This document shows positions 45,567-54,867 of a stretch of 64,000 nt of DNA, piece by piece. The stretch comes from JADJQU01 sp035490315 (GTDB taxonomy: Bacteria; Planctomycetota; UBA1135; GCA-002686595): NCBI GenBank assembly GCA_035490315.1, contig DATHET010000223.1, forward strand, positions 13,419 to 77,418, given 5' to 3'. The translations under genes and the position numbers were made by a program. Position 1 is the stretch's first letter. Each line of letters opens with the position of its first letter. A model generated the notes under the pieces. The model was not told the origin of the DNA and ran no database searches. It saw nothing but the letters and a program-made list of their open reading frames with translations.

Positions 45567-46395
45567 GTTTCTCCTGGCACGTCGGGCACACGTGCGTGCC
45601 GCGCTGTCCGACCGTGAACTTGACGATCGTCGTCTTGCAGACCTTGCAGGGCTTGCCCTCGCGGCCATAGACGCGAAAGCGATTCTGGTAATTGCCCGGC
45701 TGGCCCTCGGGCGTCAGGTAGAAGCCGTCGAAGCTCGAGCCCTCGCGCTCAATCGCCGCGCGCAGCGTCTTCTGGATCGAGCCGTGCAGACGGCGCACCG
45801 CGGCGAGATCGACGCGCGTCGAGAGCATCAATGGATGCAGTCGCGCGCGGTGCAGGGACTCGTCGACGTAGATGTTCCCCAGGCCCGCGACGATCGATTG
45901 GTCGAGCAGCAGCGGCTTGAGCGCTCGCTTGCGCGCGCCGAGCAACTGGTGCAGGTGCTGCGGCGTGAAGGCTTGATCGAGCGGCTCGTCGCCGATCTTC
46001 AGGAACACGCGCTCGAGATCCTGCGCGAAGATGAGCCTGCCGAACTTGCGCACGTCGATGAAGTGGAAGACCTTGCCGCTGTCGAGCGCGAAGGAAAGCC
46101 GCACGTGAATTCCTGGATCCCAAGTCTTTTCCTCGACTTGCATCCGCCCGCTCATCCGCAAGTGTCCGACGAGATGCCCCGCGGGCTTGCCGTGCCGCTC
46201 GAGATCGAAGACCAGGTACTTCGCGCGCCGCCAGACCGAAATCACCCTCGCGCCGACGACCTCGCGCGTGAATTCCTCCACGCTCGCCCCTCCGAGCGTG
46301 CGCTGCCATCGCACATCGACGCCGACCACGCTGCGCCCGACGAGCCGAGGCACGAGCATCCGTACGACCGTTTCGACTTCGGGGAGCTCGGGCAC
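45511..46395 (-). CDS. mutM: Formamidopyrimidine-DNA glycosylase
   Basis: 294 residues from GTG 46395, chosen because the processed N-terminus must be Pro-Glu (PELPEVETVVRML). Removes 8-oxoguanine and related lesions and cleaves the abasic site. Features: HLRMSGRM, DVRKFGRL, the H2TH segment GLGNIYVDESLHRARLHP, and a C-terminal zinc finger (CKVC...CPTC). A basic tail (PAKRRSSARARARRG) follows the finger and overlaps the neighbouring plus-strand gene. It starts 2 bp after the ABC ATPase stop, so it is transcribed with a transporter operon. A 502-codon reading upstream is antisense noise. Confidence 0.95.
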   Translation of the reverse strand: MPELPEVETVVRMLVPRLVGRSVVGVDVRWQRTLGGASVEEFTREVVGARVISVWRRAKYLVFDLERHGKPAGHLVGHLRMSGRMQVEEKTWDPGIHVRLSFALDSGKVFHFIDVRKFGRLIFAQDLERVFLKIGDEPLDQAFTPQHLHQLLGARKRALKPLLLDQSIVAGLGNIYVDESLHRARLHPLMLSTRVDLAAVRRLHGSIQKTLRAAIEREGSSFDGFYLTPEGQPGNYQNRFRVYGREGKPCKVCKTTIVKFTVGQRGTHVCPTCQEKPRPAKRRSSARARARRGA

Positions 46396-46397
46396 GA

Positions 46398-47156
46398 CTA
46401 GACCTCGTCGCGCAAGCCTAGCAGCCGATACAGATGGCGCTTGATCGCGACGTAATCGGCTTCGCCGAAACGGCGAGGATGTGTGATCGCCACCGGAACG
46501 ATCTCGATGATGTGAGCGGGGCGCACGCTCATCACGATGATGCGGTCGGCGAGCAGCAGGGCTTCGTCGATGTCGTGGGTCACGAAAAGCACGGTCGGCT
46601 TGCTGCGTCGGCACAGCGCCGAGATCTCGGTGCGCATCTGCTGGCGGGTCAGGGAATCGAGGGCGCCGAGCGGCTCGTCCATGTACAGGGCTTCCGGCTC
46701 GACGGCGAGCGAGCGGGCCAGGGCGACGCGCTGCCGCATACCGCCCGACAATTCGGCCGGCAACGCGTTCTCGAATCCGCCGAGACCGACGGCGCCGATC
46801 CAGTGCGCGACGCGCCGACTCCGCTCCTCCGCGCCGAGCGCGCCGAGGCCGAAGCCCACGTTCTCGCTCACGCTCATCCACGGAAAGATCCCGTACTCCT
46901 GGAACACGAACACGCGCCGCGGATCGGGACCGGAGAGCGGCGCGCCGTCGACAGTGATCGTGCCTTTGTCCGCCTTTTCGAAGCCGCCGATGATCGAGAG
47001 CAACGTGGACTTGCCGCATCCCGAGGGGCCGAGCAGACAGACGAATTCGCCGGCTTCGATCGTGAAATCGATGTCGCGCAGGACTTCGAGCGAGCGGCCG
47101 CCGCGCTGACGGAAGCTCTTGGCGACGCCGCGGACTTCGATGCGCGCGCTAGCCAT
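46398..47156 (-). CDS. ABC importer ATPase, SsuB/TauB/NrtD type
   Basis: 252 residues: Walker A GPSGCGKSTLL, Q-loop VFVFQEYGIFPWMSVSENV, signature LSGGMRQRVALARSL, Walker B LYMDEPLGALD, switch VLFVTHDIDEALLLADRI. The FPWMSV-ENV context is typical of the nitrate/sulfonate/taurine importer ATPases. It overlaps the permease gene by 8 bp and precedes mutM by 2 bp. Confidence 0.94.
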   Translation of the reverse strand: MASARIEVRGVAKSFRQRGGRSLEVLRDIDFTIEAGEFVCLLGPSGCGKSTLLSIIGGFEKADKGTITVDGAPLSGPDPRRVFVFQEYGIFPWMSVSENVGFGLGALGAEERSRRVAHWIGAVGLGGFENALPAELSGGMRQRVALARSLAVEPEALYMDEPLGALDSLTRQQMRTEISALCRRSKPTVLFVTHDIDEALLLADRIIVMSVRPAHIIEIVPVAITHPRRFGEADYVAIKRHLYRLLGLRDEV

Positions 47157-47937
47157 TCCGCGGATATCCCCAGCTCACGCGCGGATGGCGCTCGAGACGG
47201 CGCAGCAGCGAATCGATGCCCCAGCCGAGCAGGCCGATCACGATCATCGTGCCCACGACCAGATCCGTGCGCGCTCCCTGGTAGCGCGCGTCGGTGATCA
47301 GCCAGCCCAGACCGTCCTGCACGGCGACCATCTCGGCCGCGACGATCACGATCCAGGAAATCCCGGCGGCGACGCGCAGGGCGAGCACGATCTGCGGCAG
47401 CGACGCGGGGAACACGACGCGCTGCAGGATCTGAAAGTCGCTGAGGCCGAAATTGCTCGCGGCGCGCAGGTACATCGACGGGACGGAGTGCACCGCGGCG
47501 CTGGTCGAGATCACGATCGGCAGGAAGGCCGCGACGAAGATCAGGAAGATCGAGCGCAGGTCGTCGCCGCGGAAAATCATGATCGCGATCGGAATCCAGG
47601 CGATCGGCGAGATCGGTCGCAGCATCTGCACGAGCCAGTCGAGCGATGCGTGGGCGCGGGCGGACCAGCCGAGGTAGAGCCCGAACGGGATTCCGAGACC
47701 GACGGCGGCCAGGAAGCCGAAACTCGTGCGGAACACGCTGGAAACGATGTGTTTCAGGATCAGCGGGCCGTGCTCGCCATGCGCGGGCCGCAGCAGGTGG
47801 CCATAGCCGCGCCAGACTTCCAGCGGCGTCGGAAAGTCCGTGGCGCCCCCGCTGCCGCCGCTCGCCCAGACACTCCAGACAGCGATGATCAGCGCCGCGA
47901 CGAAGAGCGGCAGGAGGACCCGCTCGAGTCGATTCAC
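47149..47937 (-). CDS. ABC importer permease, SsuC/TauC/NrtB type
   Basis: 262 residues with six hydrophobic segments. The EAA-like loop (RVVFPASLPQIVLALRVAAGISWI) and the start VLLPLFVAALIIAVWSVWASGG...FPTPLEVWRGYGHLL fit the BPD_transp_1 permeases of the sulfonate/nitrate family. It overlaps both the ATPase gene (8 bp) and the binding-protein gene (ATGA). Confidence 0.93.
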   Translation of the reverse strand: MNRLERVLLPLFVAALIIAVWSVWASGGSGGATDFPTPLEVWRGYGHLLRPAHGEHGPLILKHIVSSVFRTSFGFLAAVGLGIPFGLYLGWSARAHASLDWLVQMLRPISPIAWIPIAIMIFRGDDLRSIFLIFVAAFLPIVISTSAAVHSVPSMYLRAASNFGLSDFQILQRVVFPASLPQIVLALRVAAGISWIVIVAAEMVAVQDGLGWLITDARYQGARTDLVVGTMIVIGLLGWGIDSLLRRLERHPRVSWGYPRNG

Positions 47938-49016
47938 TTCGCGGCCTTCGCCGTCTCAGGCCCCTTGCCGTCATCGGGCGGCATCGCTTTCGGGAGCTTG
48001 CTCGCGCTCAGCGAGAAGCTCGCGTCGGTGAAGCTCTCGAACTCGAGCACCTTCGGGAACATCCCGATCTCGACGGCGAGTCCCATGATCTCCTCGAAGT
48101 CGGGCTTCAGCGGCGTCAAGTGGTCGTAGCGCACGCGATCGACCGGCTTGGACAGCACGAACTGCAAGAGCTTGGGATCCTGGTTGTAGTAGTACTTGCC
48201 GACGACTTCCGCGGCGCTCGCGCGGTTCTCGAGGCCCTGCTCGAGCCACAGGCCGGAGCCATGGATGCCGTCGACGAGCTCCTGGATCAGCTCGCGGTCC
48301 TGGTCGATGCGATCCTGGCGCACGACGAGCCCGCAGGAGATGAAACCAGGCCAGGAGTCCTTGACCTGCAGGAGGACGCGGCCGGTTCCCGCCAGCTCCG
48401 CGAGAGCGCAGAAGGGCTCGCCGACCACGTACGCAGCGCACTTGCCAGTCTCGAGCATCGCCGGCATGTCGGGCGGTGGGCAGACGATCGTTTCGAAATC
48501 GGTGAGCTTCAATCCGTTCTGCTTGCACAGCCGCGCCATCCACAGCTGTTGATTGGAGAACTTCGAAGGGATCAGGATCTTCTTGCCCACCAGATCCTTG
48601 AATTCCTTCGCCTCGGATTTCGCCGGCACGACGATCGCGGAGCCGTCGCGGTGGCCGAGCGAGACCAGCTTGACGTTGACGTTCTTCGATACGAGCGAGA
48701 TCGCCAGCGGAGCATTCAGGAACGCGGCGCCGAGCTTGCCCTCGGTGAGGTCCTCGCACATCGTCGGGAACTCGGAGTACTTCTTGCTCTGGAACAGCGA
48801 GCCGGAGTCCGAGTGCCGCGTCGTCCAATCGACGACTGGGCAGGTCAGGTGGCAGGTCACGGGCAGGAAGCCGACGATCATCTGCTCGCGCGCGCCGCCG
48901 CCGAAGGTGCGCTTCACGTCCTCGACCCAAGGCCCCCAGCCCGTGCTGGTCGTGATGTGCAGGGCGTAGAGAGCAAGGGCGCCGCCGACGACCGCGCCGA
49001 GGAGTTTCCACTTCAT
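47934..49016 (-). CDS. ABC importer substrate-binding protein, NrtA/SsuA-like (NMT1 type), membrane anchored
   Basis: 360 residues from ATG 49016 (MKWKLLGAVVGGALALYAL), an uncleaved-looking N-terminal helix rather than a lipobox. The body is a periplasmic binding fold: MIVGFLPVTCHLTCPVVDW, GKLGAAFLNAPLAISL, DGSAIVVPAKS, GKKILIPSKFSNQQLWMARL, and YVVGEPFCALAEL. The ligand could be nitrate, sulfonate, bicarbonate or a related small anion. A Cys-x3-Cys (TCHLTC) at the first binding loop is unusual. First gene of the importer-mutM operon. Confidence 0.88.
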   Translation of the reverse strand: MKWKLLGAVVGGALALYALHITTSTGWGPWVEDVKRTFGGGAREQMIVGFLPVTCHLTCPVVDWTTRHSDSGSLFQSKKYSEFPTMCEDLTEGKLGAAFLNAPLAISLVSKNVNVKLVSLGHRDGSAIVVPAKSEAKEFKDLVGKKILIPSKFSNQQLWMARLCKQNGLKLTDFETIVCPPPDMPAMLETGKCAAYVVGEPFCALAELAGTGRVLLQVKDSWPGFISCGLVVRQDRIDQDRELIQELVDGIHGSGLWLEQGLENRASAAEVVGKYYYNQDPKLLQFVLSKPVDRVRYDHLTPLKPDFEEIMGLAVEIGMFPKVLEFESFTDASFSLSASKLPKAMPPDDGKGPETAKAAK

Positions 49017-49082
49017 GGGGCCATCTTGCGGGAGAAGAGCCGCTCGGTCCACCCGCCAGGGCAGCTTCAGCGGAGATGAACT

Positions 49083-49676
49083 TCACGCCGGACGGCGCTT
49101 CAGCGCGATCATCGCGGCGAGCGCGGCATCCTTCTGATCCTTTCCCCAGGGCGCTCCGACGGATTTCCCGAAAGCCCCGAGCAGCTTGGACAGCGTTTTC
49201 ACCGACATTCCAAGCCCCGCCTCGGCCTGCGCAGCGAGCTCCTTCTCGGGGATGGCGACGAGCGAGACTCCGCACTCCCCAGCTGCCCGAGCCAGCGCGT
49301 CGCGGAACATCGCTCCCTCCGCCTTGTGCATGCGGAAGTGCACGGCGCGGATCTCGTCGACGCTCCACGGCGGCATCGGAGCTCCGGCGAGCAGGGCGAG
49401 GGCGCTCGGAGCGTTTCCCCGCTCGCGCTCGCGCTCGACCATGGCGCGGAGCTCGCGCACGGCGATGCGATTCGCGGCCTCGACGCCGCGGCCGATCAGT
49501 TTGCGCGCGGCCTCCGGCTTCATCTCCTCAGCCGCGTGGTACGGCGCCTTGGCCCACTCGACGTCGACCAGCTCCACCCGCCGGCGGTCGACGATCTCGA
49601 ACTCGCCGCCGCGCAGGCCGACGACGACCGCCGCTGCCCAACCGGAATGGGCTTTGAAGCCGATTGCCACTTTCAT
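49083..49676 (-). CDS. Conserved-looking hypothetical protein, possible RNase H-like fold
   Basis: 197 residues starting MKVAIGFKAHSGWAAAVVVG, with alternating strands and helices (IVDRRRVELVD; AEGAMFRDALARAAGECGVSLVAIPEKEL; KDQKDAALAAMIALK). The opening strand-loop with K/H/S and the late DQKDAALAA helix recall Holliday-resolvase-like RNase H folds, but no catalytic set could be confirmed. Codon use looks genic. It sits 66 bp upstream of the ABC importer on the same strand. Confidence 0.65.
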   Translation of the reverse strand: MKVAIGFKAHSGWAAAVVVGLRGGEFEIVDRRRVELVDVEWAKAPYHAAEEMKPEAARKLIGRGVEAANRIAVRELRAMVERERERGNAPSALALLAGAPMPPWSVDEIRAVHFRMHKAEGAMFRDALARAAGECGVSLVAIPEKELAAQAEAGLGMSVKTLSKLLGAFGKSVGAPWGKDQKDAALAAMIALKRRPA

Positions 49677-49750
49677 TCGTGAGGCACGTGCCGCGAACGC
49701 ACGGAAAAAAGTCCTCTGGGTTCGAGCTGCCTGGTATGAGATGGGGCTCG

Positions 49751-51223
49751 ATGCGCGGATTGATCTTAACTCTGGTCCTGGCGCTGGCCTCGTGCAATTC
49801 CGTCGAGCCTGGCGCAGGCGGCGCGGCGACTGCGCCGACTCACGGCGTGCTCGTCGGCGAGGTGCACGCGGATCGCGCGCGGGTCTGGGCGCGCAGCGAT
49901 CATCCGTGCTGGATGCACGTCGAGATCACCGAGGGCGACGGCACGACTCGCGTCGCGCAGGCCTCGGAGCGCGTCGGACCACAGACGGATTTCGCGGCGA
50001 GCGTCGAGCTGCGCGGGCTGCACGCGGGAACGCACTACCGCACGAATGCATGGTTCAGCGCCGAGCGCTCGATGCCGGCCAATGGCAGTTCCGCGGCCGA
50101 AAGCGCGCTGTTCTCGACTGCTCCGGCGGCCGACGACGCGCGTCCCGTGCGCTTCGCCTGGAGCGGCGATCTCGCCGGACAGAACGCCTGCCGCGACGCG
50201 GCCCTGGGCTTCGCGATCATGCCGCAGATCCAGGAGCGCCAGCCGGAGTTCTTCATCGGTCTCGGCGACATGATCTACGCGGATTATCCCTGCGATCCGG
50301 TCGGCGCTTTCGGCAATGCGCAAGTGCCCGGCGACTTCGGGCCGTCCGCGACGCTCGAGGCTTATCGCGCTCACTGGCGCTACAACCGCGCCGACCCTGG
50401 CTTGCAGAAGCTGCTCGCGCACACGGCTTACTTCGGCGTGTGGGACGATCACGAGGTCGTCAACGACTTCAGTCCCACCGAAGATTCGCGAGGAGAAGCG
50501 CCTTACACGGCGCGCGAGCATTTGATGCCGCTCGGGTACCGCGCTTTTTGCGAGTACAACGCATTCGAGGACTCCGGCGACGGACGTCTATATCGATCCG
50601 TTCGCTGGGGAAAGCACCTCGAGCTGTTCTTTCTCGACAACCGCCGCTACCGCGACCCGGACCGCGCGCGCGACGACAGCCCGCAGCCGAAGACGCAGCT
50701 CGGGAAGGCGCAACTCGACTGGCTCGAGGCCGGCCTGGCCGCGAGCGACGCGACCTGGCGCATCGTGATCTCCAGCGTGCCGATCTCGATTCCGACCGGA
50801 AAAGTCGATGCGCGCGACGGCTGGGCCGACGCGGATTCGGCGACGGGCTACGAGCGCGAGCTTGCGCTTTTGTTCGCCACGATGCGCGTGCGCGGCATCG
50901 GCAACACGGTGTGGCTCACGACCGACGTGCACTTCGCGACGGGCTTCGAATACACGCCCTTCGGCGACGCGCCGCAGTTCCATGTGCGCGAATTCATCTG
51001 CGGGCCGCTGAGCGCGGGCATGTTTCCGACGCAGAATCTCGATCCGACGTTTCGGCCGCGCCGTCTTTTTTTCCACGCGCCGCCGCAGACTCCGACGAGC
51101 TACGACGAGGCCATGAACTGGTTCAATTTCGGCCTGGTCTCGGTCGACGCCGCCGGTCGGCTGACGGTCGAGATCGTCAACGCTCGCGGAGCCACGGTCG
51201 CGAGCACTTCTTTCGAGCGCTGA
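49751..51223 (+). CDS. PhoD-like alkaline phosphatase/phosphodiesterase lipoprotein
   Basis: About 490 residues from ATG 49751, with lipobox LALASC. An N-terminal Ig-like domain (THGVLVGEVHADRARVWARSD) precedes the PhoD metallophosphatase: FAWSGDLAGQN, FIGLGDMIYADYPCD, GVWDDHEVVNDF, ELFFLDNRRYRD, and TTDVHFATGFEY. These supply the Ca/Fe ligands in PhoD. It probably hydrolyses phosphate esters or diesters at the cell surface. An ATG at 49736 is an alternative start. Confidence 0.9.
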   Translation: MRGLILTLVLALASCNSVEPGAGGAATAPTHGVLVGEVHADRARVWARSDHPCWMHVEITEGDGTTRVAQASERVGPQTDFAASVELRGLHAGTHYRTNAWFSAERSMPANGSSAAESALFSTAPAADDARPVRFAWSGDLAGQNACRDAALGFAIMPQIQERQPEFFIGLGDMIYADYPCDPVGAFGNAQVPGDFGPSATLEAYRAHWRYNRADPGLQKLLAHTAYFGVWDDHEVVNDFSPTEDSRGEAPYTAREHLMPLGYRAFCEYNAFEDSGDGRLYRSVRWGKHLELFFLDNRRYRDPDRARDDSPQPKTQLGKAQLDWLEAGLAASDATWRIVISSVPISIPTGKVDARDGWADADSATGYERELALLFATMRVRGIGNTVWLTTDVHFATGFEYTPFGDAPQFHVREFICGPLSAGMFPTQNLDPTFRPRRLFFHAPPQTPTSYDEAMNWFNFGLVSVDAAGRLTVEIVNARGATVASTSFER

Positions 51224-51260
51224 AACTCGGTTCGCCTTGCCGCCGGAGTGATCCGCGGCG

Positions 51261-54242
51261 ATGCTGGTGGGGTCCATGAAAGTCCCCACCGGTCATCCCT
51301 CGCCCGATGCAGACGAAGTCGAGGAGATGATTTTCCTCTACCTCGAGGAGCGCGAGCAGGGCGTCGTCGCGACCTACGAGGAATTCGCGCGCCGGCACAC
51401 CGGCAGCAGCGCGGTCGTTCGCGAGCGCATCGAGGCCCTCGAGCGGGCGGGGCTCGTCGGCGAAAGCGCGGGCGATGTGTTCCCAGAGCGCCTAGGCAGC
51501 TTTCGCTTGATCGAGCGGCTCGGGGGAGGCGGCATGGGTGTCGTCTACCTCGCCGAGGAAGCGAACCTCGGCCGCAAGGTGGCGTTGAAATTGATCCGGC
51601 CCGAGCAGATCTATTTCCCGCAGGCGAAGGAGCGCTTCCGACGCGAAGTCGAGGCGATCGCCAAGCTCTCGCACCCGGGCATCATCCAGATCTTTTCCTT
51701 CGCGGAAGAAAACGGCGTGCCGTTCTTCGCGATGGAGCACGTCGAGGGCGCGTCGCTCGGCGACGTGCTGCGCCAGTTCACCGGCCGAGATCCGACGTCA
51801 CTGTCCGGTCGCGATCTCGCCAGCGCGGTCTCGGCGCATTGCGGAGTCGCCTGTCCGCCTTCGGTCATGTTCGACGGCAACTGGCTGCGCGCCTGCCTCG
51901 AGATCGGACGTCAAGTGGCGCTGGCCCTTGCTCACGCCCATGAGCGCGGAGTGGTGCACCGCGACATCAAGCCTTCCAACGTGATGATCACGCCCGACGG
52001 CCGCGCGCGCTTGCTCGACTTCGGTCTCGCAACACGCTCGGGCGCCTCGAAGCTGACGAAGACCGGCGCGCAGCTGGGCTCCTTGCCTTACATGCCGCCC
52101 GAGCTGGTCGGCGGCCAGAACGAGGATGCAGGCGCCCAGACCGACGTCTATTCGCTCGGCGCGACGCTGCACGAAGCCCTTGCACTGAGCCTGCCTTTCC
52201 GCGGCGATTCCGTCGCCGCCATGGTGCAGCGCATCGAGTCCGGCCAGCACGAGTCGCTTCGCCAGCGCAACCCGCAGGTGTCGATCGACGCGGAAACGAT
52301 CTGCAACGTCGCGATGGACACCGATCCCAAGCGCCGTTACGCGACCGCGGCAGCGATGGCCGCCGACCTTGCCTGCGTGCTCGAGCGCCGTCCGATCGCC
52401 GCGCGCCGCACCGCCTGGCCGATTCGCGCGCAGCGCTGGATGCAGCGCAATCCCGCGAGTGCCGCGGCCTCGGTCCTCGCCGCGCTGGTGCTCGTCGGCG
52501 GACCGCTCGGCTATGCCAGCTTGCAGATGCGCGCCGCGGAGAAGGAACGCGGCCTGAATTCCGACCTGCGGCTCGCCAACGACACCGTCCATGAAACCAA
52601 CAAGAGCCTGCAGGCAGCCAAGGGCGAGCTCGAGACGAAGAACGCCGACCTCGCGAATGCCTTGTCGCGCGAGAAAGAGGAGACCGCGCGGGCCGAGCGC
52701 AGCTTGAAGACCGCGCTCGACGCGATCAACAAGACGCTGGCGGCGGTGGGATCGGACAGTCTGCGCGAAGTTCCCAGCTTCGGGCCGGTGCGCCAGGATC
52801 TGCTCGACCGCGCGCGCAAGCTGTATCTGGGTCTTCTGAAAGACGATCCCGACAACATCGACGTCCAACGCGAGCTGGCGCGGATCAGCCGCGCGATCGC
52901 CGACGTGCTCGACGACCTGGGCAAGCCTCAGTTGGCCATGCCCGAATACGAGAAGGCAGTCGAGATGTCGAGGAGAATGATCGTTGCCGATCCCGACTCG
53001 GTGAACACGCGCCACATGCTCGCTTCCAACTTGATGCAACTCGCCAAGAAGCAGCATCAGATGGGCGACCTGGCCTCGGTGCGCGTTGTCTACGAGGAGG
53101 TCGTGCCAATCGCCGAGAGGCTGCTCAACGATGCTCCAGACAATCCCCGGTTCAACCACGACATGGCCTCGTGTCTCTTGAACCTGGGCGGCATCTACCT
53201 CGCCGAGGCGGACGTCCCGCGGGCCCTGGCGCAACGCGACCGGGCCGTGGAGGTGATGCGACCGGCGCTGGCCCGCGAGCCCGAGGGCGTCGACTTCATC
53301 GTCCAGATGGCGAGATGCCTCAACGGACTCTCGCTGTGCGAGGCCGCCCTGAAGCAGAAGGACAAGTGCCGAGGACACCTGCGCGAGGCCTGGACTCTGT
53401 GCATCGATGGCCTCGCGCTGCACCCCACGGCGCGCGAGATGCGGCTCGTGCTGATCGAAGTCGCGGTCAACTACGGCCTGGAGCTGACCACGTCGGATCC
53501 GGCGGAAGCGGAAGCGGTCATGACCAAGGGCCTGGAAGTCGGAAGGCTCCTGGTGGACGATTTTCCCGAGGACTTCCAGGCGCGCAACGGGCTGGCGTCG
53601 GTGGCGTCCAACCTCGGTTACCACCTGACCAACCAGTCGCGTTGGAGGGAAGCAGAAGAGGCTCTGGAAGAATCCGTCCTCCACGGCGAAGCCCTGGTCG
53701 AGCTCGATGGGGCGCGCATCGATTTTCGCCTGACCCTCGGCACGGCGGTCGGATCCCGCTCCATCGTGCAACTGGGACTGGGCCGGTTGGAAGAGGCTCG
53801 CGCCGACGCCGAGCGCGGGGTGGAAATCTTCAGACAGCTGCGCAGGTCCCTGGGAAGTCACCCGCTCGTCCTCGCGGGATGCGCGGCCTGCTTGATGGAA
53901 CGCGCCGAGGTCGAGCGCGCCGAGGGCGATTGGCGCAAGGCAGTCGCGTCGACGGAGGAAGCCCTCGCGCTCGGCGCCGTGCGCAGCGACATCGCCTTCC
54001 AGGCCTTCGAGACCTACTGGCACATCGCGCGGGTCGCGGGAGCGAGCGCCGAGCTCGAGAGCGAGGAGCGCGCCAAGCTGGTCGAAGACCTGATCGACAA
54101 TGCCATGGATCAATTGGAGAGCACGATCGAGCAGGGCTTCGACGACGTGAAGCGCCTGCAGACCCTCGCCGACTACGAAGGATTGCGTGAGAACCCGCGC
54201 TTCCAGGATCTGGTTTTCGAGCTCGCCGAGTCGTCGAAGTAA
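51261..54242 (+). CDS. Membrane Ser/Thr protein kinase (PknB type) with TPR sensor region
   Basis: 993 residues. Residues ~20-75 form a short helical N-domain. The kinase runs ~80-390: glycine loop RLGGGGMGVVYLAE, Lys110 (VALK), HRDIKPSN (HRD at 233-235), DFG at 253-255, and MPPELVGG. A ~40-residue Ser/Cys-containing insert (~172-212) separates the lobes' helices. One membrane helix (ASVLAALVLVGGPLGYASL, ~400) is followed by a coiled coil (NKSLQAAKGELETKNADLANAL in two parts) and many TPR-like helices to the end. Such Hanks kinases with TPR ectodomains are very common in Planctomycetota. Targets unknown. Confidence 0.92.
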   Translation: MLVGSMKVPTGHPSPDADEVEEMIFLYLEEREQGVVATYEEFARRHTGSSAVVRERIEALERAGLVGESAGDVFPERLGSFRLIERLGGGGMGVVYLAEEANLGRKVALKLIRPEQIYFPQAKERFRREVEAIAKLSHPGIIQIFSFAEENGVPFFAMEHVEGASLGDVLRQFTGRDPTSLSGRDLASAVSAHCGVACPPSVMFDGNWLRACLEIGRQVALALAHAHERGVVHRDIKPSNVMITPDGRARLLDFGLATRSGASKLTKTGAQLGSLPYMPPELVGGQNEDAGAQTDVYSLGATLHEALALSLPFRGDSVAAMVQRIESGQHESLRQRNPQVSIDAETICNVAMDTDPKRRYATAAAMAADLACVLERRPIAARRTAWPIRAQRWMQRNPASAAASVLAALVLVGGPLGYASLQMRAAEKERGLNSDLRLANDTVHETNKSLQAAKGELETKNADLANALSREKEETARAERSLKTALDAINKTLAAVGSDSLREVPSFGPVRQDLLDRARKLYLGLLKDDPDNIDVQRELARISRAIADVLDDLGKPQLAMPEYEKAVEMSRRMIVADPDSVNTRHMLASNLMQLAKKQHQMGDLASVRVVYEEVVPIAERLLNDAPDNPRFNHDMASCLLNLGGIYLAEADVPRALAQRDRAVEVMRPALAREPEGVDFIVQMARCLNGLSLCEAALKQKDKCRGHLREAWTLCIDGLALHPTAREMRLVLIEVAVNYGLELTTSDPAEAEAVMTKGLEVGRLLVDDFPEDFQARNGLASVASNLGYHLTNQSRWREAEEALEESVLHGEALVELDGARIDFRLTLGTAVGSRSIVQLGLGRLEEARADAERGVEIFRQLRRSLGSHPLVLAGCAACLMERAEVERAEGDWRKAVASTEEALALGAVRSDIAFQAFETYWHIARVAGASAELESEERAKLVEDLIDNAMDQLESTIEQGFDDVKRLQTLADYEGLRENPRFQDLVFELAESSK

Positions 54243-54375
54243 GCCCCACAGCGGGCTTCCCGGGGGGTTGGGCTCGAGCGACGCAACTCGAACGGAATCG
54301 GGTCTCTTGTGCGGCCTCGAAACAGTCGTATCTTGGGAGCGTGGAAGCCGGCTCGGCCGGCACCCAAGGAAAACC

Positions 54376-54633
54376 ATGAAGCGCCTTCTTTTCGCCGCAT
54401 CGACTCTCGGACTGGCCCTCGTGCTCGTGCTCGGAACCCGGGCCGCCCCGGCGACGCCGAACGCGTCCTTCGCCTACCACCACGGAGCCCTGCCCGCCGC
54501 CACGGACGATCCGGTGCCGGTCGACTGCCCCTTCTGCGGCGGTGACGCGACCCTGCACGTGCGGCGCATGAACGCGATCGCGCTGGAGACCTCGCGCGTC
54601 GCTTACCGCGTGCTCGGAGCTTCGCTCTTCTAA
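54376..54633 (+). CDS. Small exported protein with CxxC motif
   Basis: 85 residues with AAGGAAA upstream of the ATG. The signal peptide (LLFAASTLGLALVLVLGTRA) leaves a mature part of about 60 residues: SFAYHHGALPAATDD, then VDCPFCGGDATLHVRRM and a short tail. CPFCGG looks like half of a zinc ribbon or a thiol-redox site. It is followed by a strong terminator hairpin, so it is probably a single-gene transcript. No family recognised. Confidence 0.75.
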   Translation: MKRLLFAASTLGLALVLVLGTRAAPATPNASFAYHHGALPAATDDPVPVDCPFCGGDATLHVRRMNAIALETSRVAYRVLGASLF

Positions 54634-54651
54634 AGCGCGCCAACGTGAATC

Positions 54652-54686
54652 AGCGGGGATCCGCGGCGACGCCGCGGATCCCCGCT
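54652..54686 (+). terminator. Strong hairpin terminator
   Basis: Perfect 16-bp arms (54652-54667 with 54671-54686) around a GAC loop, 18 bp after the stop of the small CxxC gene. The tail is only TTCG, so it may act as a stem-dominated terminator. It directly precedes a long palindrome. Confidence 0.65.
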
Positions 54687-54702
54687 TTCGTTGAATCTGT
54701 CG

Positions 54703-54810
54703 GTACGGAGTCAGGTGAATTCGTCCGGAGTCGTGATGGCATCCCGCGCGCCGCGTGCGCGGCGCGCGGGATGCCATCACGACTCCGGACGAATTCACCT
54801 GACTCCGTAC
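54703..54810. repeat. GTACGG-type palindromic element, copy 1 (perfect)
   Basis: Arms 54703-54755 and 54758-54810 are exact reverse complements (53 bp) with a 2-bp centre. The outer ~32 nt (GTACGGAGTCAGGTGAATTC, then GTCCGGAGTCGTG) recur at 57425 and 63955, while the core (ATGGCATCCCGCGCG...) is specific to this copy. Confidence 0.9.
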
Positions 54811-54867
54811 TTGCCGATTAGGATGAATCGATCGCCCATCAGCCAGGGCTGTCGCAGGCTCAATCCG

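Noticed and set aside
46396..47019. Upstream extension of the mutM frame
   Set aside because: It overlaps the ABC ATPase on the same strand in another frame, and MutM must begin with Pro right after the initiator at 46395.
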